Assembly (NCBI GenBank): GCA_907163375.1
Contig: CAJQUW010012670.1
Coordinates: 423,001 to 487,000 of the forward strand
DNA: 64,000 nucleotides
From: Prostheceraeus crozeri
Taxonomy: Eukaryota > Platyhelminthes > Polycladida > Euryleptidae
Direction of reading: 5' to 3'
Positions within the stretch are counted from its first letter, which is position 1. The number at the start of each line of letters is the position of its first letter. The notes beneath the pieces were generated by a model, which saw only the letters and a list, made by a program, of their open reading frames with translations, made no database searches and was not told the DNA's origin. The position numbers and the translations under genes are program-made. Below are positions 1 through 10,837 of the stretch, one piece after another.

Positions 1-515
1 CGCATTGGTTAAGACGTGCCAGCAGCTATCCTCCACCACAGACTGTCTGCTATTTTTGCAAGTCCACTATTCGTCCTCTGATGGAGTATTGTTGTCATCT
101 GTGGGCCGGCGCCACACAAATACATCTTAACCTCCTCGAGCAGGTTGAGAAAAGTGTCAAGAATCTTATGGGAGAAAAACTTGCTGACAAGTTGCAGACT
201 ATCCGTCAGACGGGATGTTGCTTCACTCAGTCTCTTCTGCAGATACTATTTCGCTAGAAGCAGCTGTACATTAGATGAATGCATACCCAAACCTAAGATC
301 TTCTCCAGAAGCACACGCACAGCTAATGCACTCACATGCTTATCATGTAAGCTTTGAACGCTCACGTACTTTGAGTCGCACGAAAAGCTTTTTGTTCGCA
401 CGGCACAGCTTTGGAATCAGCTTCCCTAGACCACTCCCTGACCAATACAATTTTGATACTTTCATTGGACAACTTAATCAGATTAGAAAATCTGTCATTT
501 TACTTTTATTTATCT
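1..515 (+). mobile_element. LINE 3' fragment (end of reverse transcriptase ORF)
   Basis: Translated pieces read as the C-terminal part of a LINE reverse transcriptase. The segment ending STIRPLMEYCCHLWAGA fits the 'YKS.IRP.LEY...W' block that follows the RT domain. VRRDVASLSLFCRYYF and a final RTKSFLFARHSFG segment fit the usual C-terminus of CR1/Rex-type LINEs. The pieces lie in three successive frames (about 3-205, 145-357 and 275-517), so at least two frameshifts have accumulated. The 5' part lies outside the window or was never copied. It is a dead copy, with nothing to suggest host use. Confidence 0.75.
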
Positions 516-2314
516 AAAATAATGCGATTTATTATTTTTTCATTGAGTAACTCCTTATTGCCTCGTTCATGGCTCGTAACTGTGTCAGGGGTGAAAATTC
601 TGCAAAAAGGAAATAAAACTCATTTGGAATCCTAGTAGCGCAAACACTCGGTGCCACAAACATGAGATGTAACCTACATGATATTTCATCGATGTATTTG
701 TATTCTCGAGATGCTACTTCGTAGCAATCACCTCATGTTCTATGTATCTCCGAGATATTATTTCACTAAGGTTAGTTAGGCCAATACAGCATTCCCATTA
801 CCTTTGTGTACTGCTTTTTTCGACATATTTGGTTGGCTCCATCTATACATGAGGTTTGTGGACTGTCCCTCTGGCATCATTACAGCTCTGGACAAAAACC
901 GCTGTGATTGTTTAACGTCTTATTTGCATTTCTATCGTACAAATTAATTACAGCATTTCTACAACTTACTGTTAATCGATTAAAAAGAATAATGAACAAG
1001 TTGGATAGGTGAAGGTTTTTAATGCTTTGCTCTTTTCGACGGTTCTTGTGAATAACTTTTGCATATTTAAGCAGCAGACTGAAAAATTGATGTAGATCTG
1101 CGATACTTTTGTATTGTTTTTTCACCATTTCAATGATTTCCTTATTGCGTGACGCCTCCATGAAATCAATTGATGCCAATTTCCGACAATGATCATCACT
1201 CAAATCTTTGTCATTCTTTATTTCTCGAATTAATTCATCAAATTTCTTGCCAAGTTTCTTTTGCAATTCTGCTTGCCCAACATTTTGCTTGGGATTGTTT
1301 GATGTCATCTGAAAAAATAACAAGTAAATAAATACATCTGAAAAATTTAATGCGTCAAAGTGACAGATTTTCAAAGGTTTTCACACGGCATTGACCATGA
1401 AAGTCATTCATCAACAAAGTATTTATAAAATTTGTGCTACTGCATAGCTACAATTTTTTTGTGTTTAATTCAAGTTAATGTCATTTATTAGTAGTCCTCA
1501 CATTAATAAAGCTGCACAGTTCTGAGCTTAGGGTTGACTGTTCAAGGCGAGTTAAGGTTTCACATATCAATATTCTTAAAAATCGCGATTAGATTGCCGA
1601 GAATAACACAGGTTCATCAAAGAGAATTTCAGAAATCTTTAGGGATCAGTTTATTTATTATTGTTTGATAGGTGTGTGCCGATTGGCATGCACACAAACC
1701 TTGATCATACCGATAAGAAATCAAATGGTTTTTATGATTCCTTGAGAAATTCATAAACAGGAAAAATCCCTCTAAATAATGCATCATTCATGCGAGTAAA
1801 TGTATTTTACTTTGCTAATGGCATGCCTCAACGGTTCCACACAGACATGCTCAAAACAGGGCACTTACGCATGCACAGAATATGACAGTCACCTACGTCT
1901 ACATAATTCTTTACACTTTCTCCGTCTTATAGGGCCATCACTCCATCTTCGTGTGAGGGGTTAGGAAAGCAGTATAATTCCTTTTCCTTCTGTGGGGCCC
2001 TTCATCGTGCATATGTCTGAAAGAGGCACATCGTCATATTCCAGAATGATCTATGGATAGCACCCTCCCCCAAGTGAACATGACTATGCTTCAAAAGCTG
2101 ATTGTATTTGACCGAAATTTCGAAAGCTTTGGAGATGACGAGTCAGAAGAAGTCTAGTGCAACATGATGTCTGGCTCAAGACATGCACTGCCTACAACAA
2201 TTTTATGCCTCACTGGAACTGTTCCGCACTTTTTAAGGGAAAGAAATTTGCGAAAGACTTTCAAAAATATAGCGAAGGAAACTCACGCTTTCTCTTTCTT
2301 TCCCTGGCATACCA
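516..2314. other. Intergenic, no supported gene
   Basis: AT-rich sequence without a recognisable gene. The minus strand has a 164-codon open frame at 880-1374. At 1310 it shows a T-rich tract ending in AG directly before an ATG, which could be a splice acceptor. The 110 or so residues that follow are lysine-rich and helical-looking but match no family I know. I do not call it a gene. Confidence 0.4.
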
Positions 2315-5300
2315 CAGGGGTGCATAACTTGTTTTCGTCGAGGGCCAATTTTTTTGAGTGAAATAGTAGCGGCAACTTTCATTTTTCATGAAAAATATTT
2401 GCAATTTTTCAAGTAGCATTTGGGACTGGCCAAGCGGTTACGGAATTTCATTTTCACTGTTAACATGACTGCTACTCAGTCATTGAAGATCTATTTTCCT
2501 TTTGAAATGTATCATGTTACACTTCGATGGGCTCTTCCATGACACAGAAAAGAATTTTTGAGAAATTCTTTTTCTTCAATCTGTGTCCATAAAACTGTTT
2601 GGTAACGGAATTTCAAAAAGTTAACATCACCTTTACAGGTATATAGCACGTCTCATAGCATGCTGTTCCATTATGAAAAAGCGCATATGGTGAATGCCAT
2701 TTCGTTTTAGGGTTTGCAGACAATGTTATCACCAAATATTGTCCTAGCTGTGATAATTATTCCATTAATAAGAGTAAAAAATAATTGGTACTACATGGTA
2801 GCGGAATTTCTAATGTTCATTAAGTCCTATAGCAAGATATAACTTCCCCTTGATAACTTCTATCCTTACTCCTTATTACCACACCCATTTGACTTTCAAG
2901 CCACATCACACCCCATCATTACATCATAGCTACATGCATAAGTAGAAATGTTCCAGGGATTCCCAGCACTCGAGAATTCTTGGAAAACAAACGAAGATAT
3001 TGATGATATCATTTTTTTCATTTCATGTTGCCCAATGGTGGAACAAAATGGATTCATTCCTCCTACAGCAACCTATGAAATTATTATCATCATATTATTG
3101 TCAGAATAATTATCTTTCTAGGCTTACATAGGTAGTCAATTAGGCCTACAGATCAAGGTATGAATGTATTAAATAGTCAAATAGACATTCAACTTGAGAA
3201 AATAATCTGTTGCATATGAGTGCACTTGTGATATATGCCTAGGCTTGTACATTGGACATTTACACAAATTGAATTAATGGGTGGCAAAAATGCATCTCTA
3301 TTAGTTCCCCCCCTCACATCTCTTTTGGGTCCCCTTCACATCTTTTCATGATTGAAAAGTAACCATCACTGTTCATTTTAGAAAGTTATTCATTACGGAT
3401 ATGATGACACTGAAGGGAGCAAGCACTTTGACGTGGGAGTGTATGTTCGAAACATTTGAGATGGAAATGGCGTGATGAATGAATCACAATCGTAACTAAG
3501 TTTGTTAACATGAATCTCGATAGCATTCACCATTACTACAGGATGCAATGCTACCGTGGTCATGCAAAAACGTGGTCTTCTTCACAGTAGACGTTTCTGT
3601 GAAAGTGGACATTGGTCCTCGTATTAAGGGACAGGAAGGTGTAAATGTGGAGCGAATGTACTGTAGGCAGTAGAAATAGAGACAGCAGCTGAAAATTTGA
3701 ACTTGACTTCAACACAAATCCTATCTAGATATTCACCGCTTTGTGCATTTAATGTTGGACTATATGTGCCTGCACAACCATCAATATTTGCCAAGATAAG
3801 TGTAACAATTAGCTAGTAGTTAATTTGATGGGATTAATAAACATCCATGAAAAATGTGAGGGAGACCTGAAGATTCCCACCTCACCCTGTGTTATCTTAA
3901 TCTTGACAATCTGCAAATCATACATTTCCACCAATGACTAACGTCAGACATTATTCAGTAGTAGGCTGTGTACCTACGCTATGTATAGTTACACAGACAG
4001 CAATGCATCCTTAATCACGGAGTTATATAATTTGTATTTATTTGTTTTATTTTTACCTCAATTAAGTCAATGATTCTGTTTTCTTAAATCAACAAAAGTA
4101 TTGACTCAGTAGACCTACATCTAGGTAATGGCTATTGTTTTGAAATCTCAACCAAGAATATCATAAGTTCTTATGATAAACGAAAATACTCGTAGAAAGA
4201 TGGCATGTCATATGGGCATTGTCATCGGGGTAGAAACCAACGTAAGAGAAGCTTTATGTGATTTTATGACTTGATGAACATTTGAAATTCCGCTACCGGT
4301 AACGGAATTTCATCAAAATGTTCCCCCATTTAGCGAAGACAAATATCAAAATTTCGATAGTTGAATATACAATGTGTTACCTTGTTATGTTTGCAATATG
4401 CTTTCTTTCTGATGAGATTAAGTTTCTCATTCAAAAATGATTTTGAGTGACAGCAAAAACTTTTGCAAATTTGGTAACGGAATTTTAACTGCATAAAATT
4501 AATCACCCAAAAAATGGTGTTCGAAGTTTTATGACTATATCACCTGTCATATAATTACTAAGCATTAGCAATTGATTGTATATCCACAGAGAAATAGATT
4601 CCCACACATCAGCATTGTTGAAAATCAGGAGCTTGAAAAAAAGGCTTGATAAATGACAAACGCAACGTCAAAAACTTAGTTCTTCGCCAAACATCAAACT
4701 TCGACTACTATTAAATCACAAAAGATAGGACAAAAATGAGACATGTTCTCGCAACTAGAGAATCAGAGTTTTTCAGAAGTATGAAGGAGAAAAACATAAT
4801 TTGAATTTCATTATTCACTCGACATGTTAACTATCGCGTGGCCAAGCCCATTTATACTTAGCAATGCAATTATCGTCAATCTCAACTTCAATTTCATTCA
4901 TAAATTGTTTGCAAATGATCTAAGTTTAGGACAATATAGTGTCGAGTGAGGAGTCCACAGATTTCAAATTTTCATAATCATCTGCATGTGATCCTTACAT
5001 AATTACACATCCCCATCATCCATATTGCTTTCATATTAAAAAAATTTCCTGTATAATTGAAGTCTTCAAAATCCGAAGGCGACACAAATATCATAGATAG
5101 TCGTTTAATAGTGTCAAGGTCTAAGCATAACATCACTGGTTGATGAAATAATCACATGAATAGGCCTACGGCACCGAGATTGAAACTATGAGTCAACCTG
5201 AAACTACGGACAGTGACTGATGTCTGTGCTGTGCGCTTTTCGATCGAGTTTGTAAGCGAAGACTAGCGCTAACACGTTCAATTGATGCATGATGTGAAAT

Positions 5301-5629
5301 CATCAGCTTCTGGTAATCGATGTTTGCGAAAAAAATGCGCGTGGTTTTCTCTTATGTCTAGTAAACAAGAAGCACCGCACACAGAGACGTGGATGTAGGC
5401 GATCATGACTAGGTAGAGTAGTTATTTGAAACTTCAACAGCCATGGTCACAGCTAGCTGATATAAATTGGGAACTTGAATCTTGGATTATTTATTTCCAG
5501 AACAAAAGGTCTACTTAATTACTTTATCTACAAATATTCTAGAGGCGTTTCTATATTAACCTCGTGGGTCGCAAAAAAATCCTTCACGGGCCGGACATGG
5601 CCCGCGGGCCGTATGTTGTGCAGCCCTTG
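2315..5629. mobile_element. Possible old hAT-type element
   Basis: The left end reads CAGGGGTGCATAACTTG. The right end, read inward on the minus strand, is CAAGGGCTGCACAACATAC followed by a CGGCCCGCGGGCC block, a hallmark of many hAT termini. The ends face each other, 3.3 kb apart. No matching 8-bp target duplication is visible (GCATACCA against CAACGAAT), and I recognise no transposase inside. It is therefore either an old non-autonomous element or two unrelated hAT ends. The interior contains repeated GGTAACGGAATTTC-like motifs, listed separately. Confidence 0.4.
2436..4486. repeat. Dispersed GGTAACGGAATTTC motif
   Basis: Near-identical 14-bp motifs occur at 2436-2449 (GGTTACGGAATTTC), 2601-2614, 2797-2810 (GGTAGCGGAATTTC), 4298-4311 and 4473-4486. 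An inverted copy at 4284-4297 abuts the 4298 copy, so 4284-4311 forms a 28-bp near-perfect palindrome. Five direct copies and one inverted copy within 2 kb is more than chance would give in AT-rich DNA. Confidence 0.6.
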
Positions 5630-6119
5630 CAACGAATCAGATGTTGAATAACCTGCTCATCCAACAGCTTATCCTCATCTAATAAATGTCTATCCTGTTT
5701 CTCTATGTAAATAGAATAATCAAATATTGAGTTGCATCCTCAGTTGAAAAATGGAAACAGACCTGAATAGCTGCTACTTCATCCAATATCAGGAATCATC
5801 AGCAGACCTAGTTTACATTTCTCAACATTGACACCACTCACCATTTAAAGTTACAGCCATGCCCGAGTAAATTTACACATTACACGAATGCTTTTGATGC
5901 TACGTAATAAAGTAGACAGCTGAAGTTCACGTGTGTTATCTAATTCTGCTGAATTGCGCTTTCTTGACCTTGACGAGTCGCGTGAGACAAAGGGAGACAA
6001 ATATCTCCTTGTCAATCTCCGGCGTGTTTACGTTCGAATTTTCTGAAAACCAGGCGAATCAGTAATCCAACTACAAATTCCGCATCATTTTTGTAAAGCT
6101 TATGAGAAAAAAATATGAG
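5630..6119. other. Intergenic, nothing recognised
   Basis: No convincing reading frame, terminal repeat or simple repeat was seen here. The only notable neighbours are the hAT-like end on the left and the LINE relic on the right. Confidence 0.4.
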
Positions 6120-6796
6120 GTTTCTACTTGTTCAGGGGTCCTCCAGGGCTCTGTTCATGCGCCCTTCTTATTTGCCGAGTTTTTGGGCTCAATTGACTTC
6201 TCTGTTAATCACATCGAGTGCGTTAAATAAGCCCACGATTTAACAATTATAGAAGGTGTACCTACGAACTGTATCTCATCCATGCGAATCTCATTCAGAT
6301 ATACCACAGCATCACAACATCTCTATTATTATGTGCCACTCCTACGTTGGGCTGCTTGTCGTCGACTCTACTTCAAAACCTTGAGAAGTTTCAAAGACGC
6401 TCCCAAAAATTAATTTGGGGTGACTCTTGTACGTGTCACAAGTTTCCAGATATATAGCACAAGTGCATTATGTATACAAGTCGATTACTGAAACAATCAG
6501 AAAAGTTCTCTTCTCATCCATTGCATCATATTGTGCCTTATCGTCTCCCGTTTTCCAGACAACTCAGAATGCCGCTATGTAAGACTGCTCGCAGATCTGC
6601 TTCTTTTCTACCTTGTGCACTATCTCTGTGCAATTCTCAGTGACATTATTTGATTAACTTTTATTTATTCTGAAAGTCATGCAACCTACCTTGACCAACT
6701 CATGCATACTTACACCTTTCAATTCTTGTATCTTGCTGTATAAATTCTTTTCAGATTTTCATTCCATAATATAACACGCTACTACTACTACTACTA
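6120..6796 (+). mobile_element. LINE relic (RT block to 3' end)
   Basis: From 6123 the plus strand reads STCSGVLQGSVHAPFLF, the conserved 'SGVPQGSVLGPLLF' block of LINE reverse transcriptases. Around 6500-6640 comes a C-terminal type segment with RLPFSRQLR and SFLPCALSLCN, as expected for the end of such an ORF. The copy then ends in a short ACT trinucleotide run at 6781-6796, which probably belongs to its 3' tail. Large internal parts are missing and the frames are disrupted, so this is an old fragment. Confidence 0.6.
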
Positions 6797-7359
6797 CATG
6801 AACAATTCAGAATAAATCAGTGTGCAAGATGTTATCATGTTAATAGTTCGACACTAAAATTCGACCCTTGACAAAGCATACGTAGCAGTAATTAACGAAT
6901 TTGAGATTTCCACTGCTGCTTTGAGAGTCAGTGTAATAGTCATAGCTCTAGTAGACCTACTTCCGACAGGGATGGATAAGATAAAAAATAATGAGCAAAT
7001 GTATGGGTTGTGCTTCACGGAATAAATCATTTTCAATAAAGTTATCCGAAGCTTTATTGTAGCAGTGGACATTGTGCAACAGCTTCCTAATGCGACTGAC
7101 ATCGTGCCAAACATTGTTTGCTTATAAGAACACCTTATTTTCGTATATGTTTACTATGAAGGTTGAAAGGCTCTCAAAAGATCAAATATATCAATCAGCT
7201 ACACCTAGACATCATTGTTTTACTTGAAAATCATCTTTCCCTATGTTTTGATATTGATTTAAGCAGGTAAACTAAGCATTTGCAAAAGGAGTCCACTGGA
7301 CCCCCTCAGCTCTTAGAGGGTGTATAAAATCTCAGCTCTCTGGGGATTGAGGTTCCCGA
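6797..7359. other. Intergenic, nothing recognised
   Basis: AT-rich and without a supported gene. A minus-strand open frame of 86 codons (6854-7114) has no recognisable features. Confidence 0.4.
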
Positions 7360-8118
7360 AAAATCTGCATGGCCCCGTTCGGAATTTTAAAGGGCCCTAC
7401 AAGAAGACCCCGCACTCAATCTTGAAGTGTCCGTTTGCAATCTTATAGGCCCGCTACAGTCTCAAAGGTGCGTACATATTTTAAGGATCCCTTCAAAAAC
7501 TAAAAAGAATACCGTTCACAATATCGAAGGGCTGCATCACAATCGCATGGGCCCTTTCAAAATCAATGTAGGGCCCCTTCACATTCTCAGAAGGTCTCTT
7601 CACACTCTCAAAAGATCCCTTCAAATCTGAGGCGGTGAGCTGATGACCAATCAAAATTGCCTTTGAGACAAACCCTGGATTAGATCTGTGTCCGGCTTAT
7701 TCGTAAGATTGCAGCTAATTCACTGTGTCACCCTTTAGAGGATTTTTCTGTCGTTAGGCAGCTCGTGCGTCAGACACGAGAAAGTTGCTAGCCTACCAAC
7801 GGCATATGTCGCTTTACATGAAATCTGTTGTCAAATTTTCTTCTTTTACTTGATTTCGTGCAGATGACTTGTCATATACCGCTCGCTGTATTGATTTAAA
7901 AAGTTATTTTCTTTTCTATTCTTCTATCTGAAAAGTGACCCCTTCACAGTCTAAAAGGGTCCCTCGACCATCTCAAAAGGGCCCCTCCCAATCTTGAAGG
8001 ACTGCATCACAATCTTGAAGGGTCCATCTATAATATCAAAAGGGCCCCCCTTTACAATGTCAGAAAGCCCATTCAAAATCCTGAAGGGTCCCTTCACTAT
8101 CTCAAAAGGACCCAGTGA
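7360..8118. repeat. Degenerate GGGCCCYT...TTAAA tandem array, copy 1
   Basis: Two blocks (about 7360-7630 and 7938-8118) are built from imperfect units of about 20-22 bp of the form CTCAAAAGGGCCCCTTCACAAT. Units vary in both length and sequence. The first block opens with ATCTGCATGGCC...TTTTAAAGGGCCCTAC, which lines up with the opening of the array at 55083. Open frames through it (KGP repeats) are by-products of the repeat. Confidence 0.7.
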
Positions 8119-8496
8119 TCATTGCCAAAATGCATCGCATTTGATCACAAAAATTTGGGGTTTCCTACCATCAAAGGTTATCCACCTTTCCACTGTATCA
8201 TAATTTCAGTTTTTAGGCCACCTTGGGAGGCTACAGTAACGTTACACGTGTACGAAATCAGGATTTTCATTAAGCTGAGGTTGAAAGATTTTAAAACTTC
8301 AAATGAATCAGCTTACTTCAATACAACACTTGAATGTCCTCATATGCCTTCTCAAGTTTTTCAAGTGCATGGCAAGATGTTTCTGTCGTACCACTGATAA
8401 AAGTAGGGAGAAGTGATAAAGGTATTTTTCCTTCCATTATATTGAAAGTTCTTTTTCCTAGGAAGTAGTTGATGAACCCACATACAAGTTTTTCCA
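8119..8496. other. Flank of Polinton A
   Basis: No gene recognised. The last six bases (8491-8496, TTTCCA) pair with TTTCCC at 25246-25251 as a likely 6-bp target duplication of Polinton A, with one mismatch. Confidence 0.5.
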
Positions 8497-9094
8497 AGTA
8501 GTATAGGGTATAGGATTCGGCGCATCGCTTCGCTCAGCACCGAATCCCACACCTAGGTAGATACAAAAAATGAAAAAATACAAAAAAATAGGGTCCTCCT
8601 GAAATTTATAAAAAAACAGCTAAAATAGATACAAAAAATGAAAAAATACAAAAAAATAGGGTCCTCCTGAAATTTATAAAAAAACAGCTAAAATAGATGC
8701 GAAAATGGGAAAAATTACAACAAATAGGAAAGTACCTCTAAAATCACCAATTTACGGGCCAAAATAGATGCGAAAATGGGAAAAATACAAAAATAGGAAA
8801 GTACCTTAAAGTATGACCCATGAACAAAAATATTCATTTAAAAATGGAAGATGTAAAAACAAAAGAACCATCAGCCCCCTTATATCCTTCATTATCATAT
8901 GACATAGATATAGCAAAACACAAAGATAGAGTCAGGTACATGAAAGATAAGGAAGCCCAATTATTACTTAAACTAGAACATTATAATAAATTAAGAAAAC
9001 GATGGACGATAGCTAAGAATGTGACACAAGGCGTTGGTATATGTTTAACAATTTCTTTAGGCGCTCTCACTATTGTCATTTCATCTGGCGTTCT
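8497..9094. repeat. Polinton A left TIR
   Basis: Inverted copy of 24647-25245. It begins AGTAGTATAGGGTATAGG, includes a GC-rich stem around 8515-8545 (CGGCGCATCGCTTCGC) and an array of about 66-bp units, and ends inside the first codons of the membrane-protein gene duplicated from the right end. Confidence 0.95.
8557..8815. repeat. Subterminal tandem units, left TIR of A
   Basis: Four head-to-tail units of roughly 66 bp, each with a core like AAATAGATACAAAAAATGA and then GGGTCCTCCTGAAATTTATA or the variant GGAAAGTACCT. Units 1-2 and units 3-4 form two subtypes. The same array lies mirrored at 24926-25185. Such arrays may bind replication or integration proteins; that is inference. Confidence 0.8.
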
Positions 9095-9155
9095 GGAGGT
9101 CTTGCAGATAGCTAGGCAACGCTTGGTTGCGCCTATGTCTCGCATGATGCAGTGA
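8844..9155 (+). pseudogene. TIR-borne 5' copy of the membrane-protein gene
   Basis: The first 80 or so codons match the start of the gene at 24307-24897 and then run into unrelated sequence at the TIR boundary (9094). It exists because the right-end gene begins inside the TIR. The fragment has the charged N-terminus and the first hydrophobic segment only, so I treat it as a by-product of TIR duplication. Confidence 0.8.
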
Positions 9156-9298
9156 TCACACGTTTACACATTTTGCTTTAATTGTTGCCATCGCGACAGC
9201 ACGCCCGAATGACGTTAAAACATTTGCCAGCGGTACTGTTTCATTTCTCTCTCTTCTGTCATTGTATAGTGTGATCAGATTGTGTCTTCATAACAAAA

Positions 9299-9901
9299 AT
9301 GCCCAAACGTACCGCAGCAGAATCTTTCGCATATTACATGCCACTGCTTTTGCAGTTAATAAGTGATTCAGAACAAGAGACGGCCAAGAAATATTTTGAA
9401 GAATGGGAAGCGGAAATACGACAACAAGCACCAAGAAAGAAAAGTAAAAAAGTGGAGGAGGACTTCAAAACAAAATTGGAGCAATATCTTACTTTCGACA
9501 ATGTGCAAGTGTTCAATGTCAATGAAGAAGATTTTGTTTCAATCGAAAGCAGTTTTGGTATAATAACAAAGTTAATTGAAAGTGATAAGTTGCCCAATTC
9601 GACATTGTTGAAAAGTGCTGCTTTCCAAGGTCGTGGGTTTAAGAAAATATTAGAATTATGTGAGAGAAGAAAGAAGATATTTGTAGAAAAACTGAAAGAA
9701 TTTGAAATTCCTTACAATGTAAGTTATTGTTATTTCTTAATGAAATTATCAGATCTAATTCTACCACACGTTCTCTTCTTAAATTCAGCAATGCCAATTA
9801 GCTTCGTACGACAGAATTTTAAAAAACTTGAACAATATATAAAAGATCTAAACAAACCAGCTCTTATGGAAGAAATGAGTTTTGGTTCGCAAAGTCAATA
9901 A
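9299..9901 (+). CDS. Conserved Polinton protein of unknown function (MPKRTAAE family)
   Basis: A 200-residue protein starting MPKRTAAESFAYYMPLLL. It has a basic patch (PRKKSKK) near residue 50 and a C-terminal half rich in leucine and phenylalanine with YNVSYCYFLMKLSDLILPHV. I do not recognise the family. A clear homologue lies beside the left TIR of Polinton B (28740-29335) with an almost identical core, so it belongs to this lineage and is kept next to a terminal repeat in both. It could bind TIR DNA or regulate, but nothing in the sequence proves this. Confidence 0.7.
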   Translation: MPKRTAAESFAYYMPLLLQLISDSEQETAKKYFEEWEAEIRQQAPRKKSKKVEEDFKTKLEQYLTFDNVQVFNVNEEDFVSIESSFGIITKLIESDKLPNSTLLKSAAFQGRGFKKILELCERRKKIFVEKLKEFEIPYNVSYCYFLMKLSDLILPHVLFLNSAMPISFVRQNFKKLEQYIKDLNKPALMEEMSFGSQSQ

Positions 9902-10364
9902 ATACTTTAAGAATTTATTCTCTCTCTTTCAATTTTATCAGTAGTATGATCTCTTCTTATATTTGTAAATGAGAAAGTATTCTCTATTGTCTTCTAGTCT
10001 ACTAGCAGTAGACTGATTTGAATAATGGAACAATTGTTGCTCTTCTGGTGTTTGAAGTGTAAATATATTTTCATGATAGAATGACTGAGTATGCGCTTCA
10101 CTGATCACTGAGAGAAGAATTATCTTTCATTCCTCTTCAGAGTCTGTTGTCATGAGTTGTATTTTATGCAATATATATATTGTTCTAACAGTGATCAGTG
10201 ATGATTGCTTCAACCAATCAGATCGCGTCCACGTGTGGACAAATCGCTCAATTCACTAAACTCTGCAACAACATGGAAATATAATATAAACAGCATGAGA
10301 TGTTTTTTAATTCTCGGGTCTGAATGGGTTATGAGTTGAGTTAGTAGAATTTATTTCATTTAAA
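9902..10364. other. Intergenic of Polinton A with a 13-bp inverted repeat
   Basis: Non-coding spacer between the MPKRTAAE gene and the protease. It contains TCACTGATCACTG near 10098 and its exact complement CAGTGATCAGTGA near 10189, which could form a stem or a paired operator-like site. A short TATATATAT run lies between them. Confidence 0.45.
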
Positions 10365-10799
10365 ATGAATAACATAAATGACTTCTTAAACCATTATGGT
10401 AAACAGACTACGACAAATTTCGACCTAAAGAAAATTGCTAATCAATTAGGAATAAAGAACTTTCATGTATTAATGAGAGACGAATTACATTTATTAAAAA
10501 ATGTGCATCAAGTAAGCAAAGCTCTAAATTTCATAACCAATCTCCATACGTCAGACCAAAACGGCGTACATTGGTCAGCAGGTATCTTTAGTAAAAACGG
10601 AGATAATTATTATTTTGACTCATACGGTTTGCCCCCTACAAATGAAGTAAAAGAATTACTTGGAACGGGAACATACAATACGTTTCAAATTCAAACACCA
10701 GGCACTACCTATTGTGGTCAATTATGTTTATACGTTTTGTACAAATTACAAAAAGGAGTACCATTTCTAGATATAATGTTAGAGTTAAACAATCTATAA
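10365..10799 (+). CDS. Adenain-like cysteine protease (Polinton PRO)
   Basis: A 144-residue protein of the adenovirus-protease/Ulp1 fold used by Polintons to mature capsid proteins. The visible catalytic set is His in GVHWSAG (about residue 67), an acidic residue in YYFDSYG, and Gln/Cys in TTYCGQLC near residue 125. It is somewhat shorter than adenain (about 200 residues), as is common in this family. The start is preceded by TTTAAAATG. Polinton B has a homologue at 49863-50321 in the matching place beside the integrase gene. It probably acts in virion assembly in the nucleus. Confidence 0.85.
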   Translation: MNNINDFLNHYGKQTTTNFDLKKIANQLGIKNFHVLMRDELHLLKNVHQVSKALNFITNLHTSDQNGVHWSAGIFSKNGDNYYFDSYGLPPTNEVKELLGTGTYNTFQIQTPGTTYCGQLCLYVLYKLQKGVPFLDIMLELNNL

Positions 10800-10837
10800 C
10801 TCAAGCGAAGCTAGCTAGCTAAAGCGGCACCTAAAGG

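Noticed and set aside
880-1374. 164-codon minus-strand frame with a possible splice acceptor at 1310
   Set aside because: No recognisable domain, no donor site or second exon that I can link, and AT-rich composition allows such frames by chance.
2307-5637. An 8-bp target duplication for the putative hAT element
   Set aside because: GCATACCA and CAACGAAT do not match, so the element boundaries remain uncertain.
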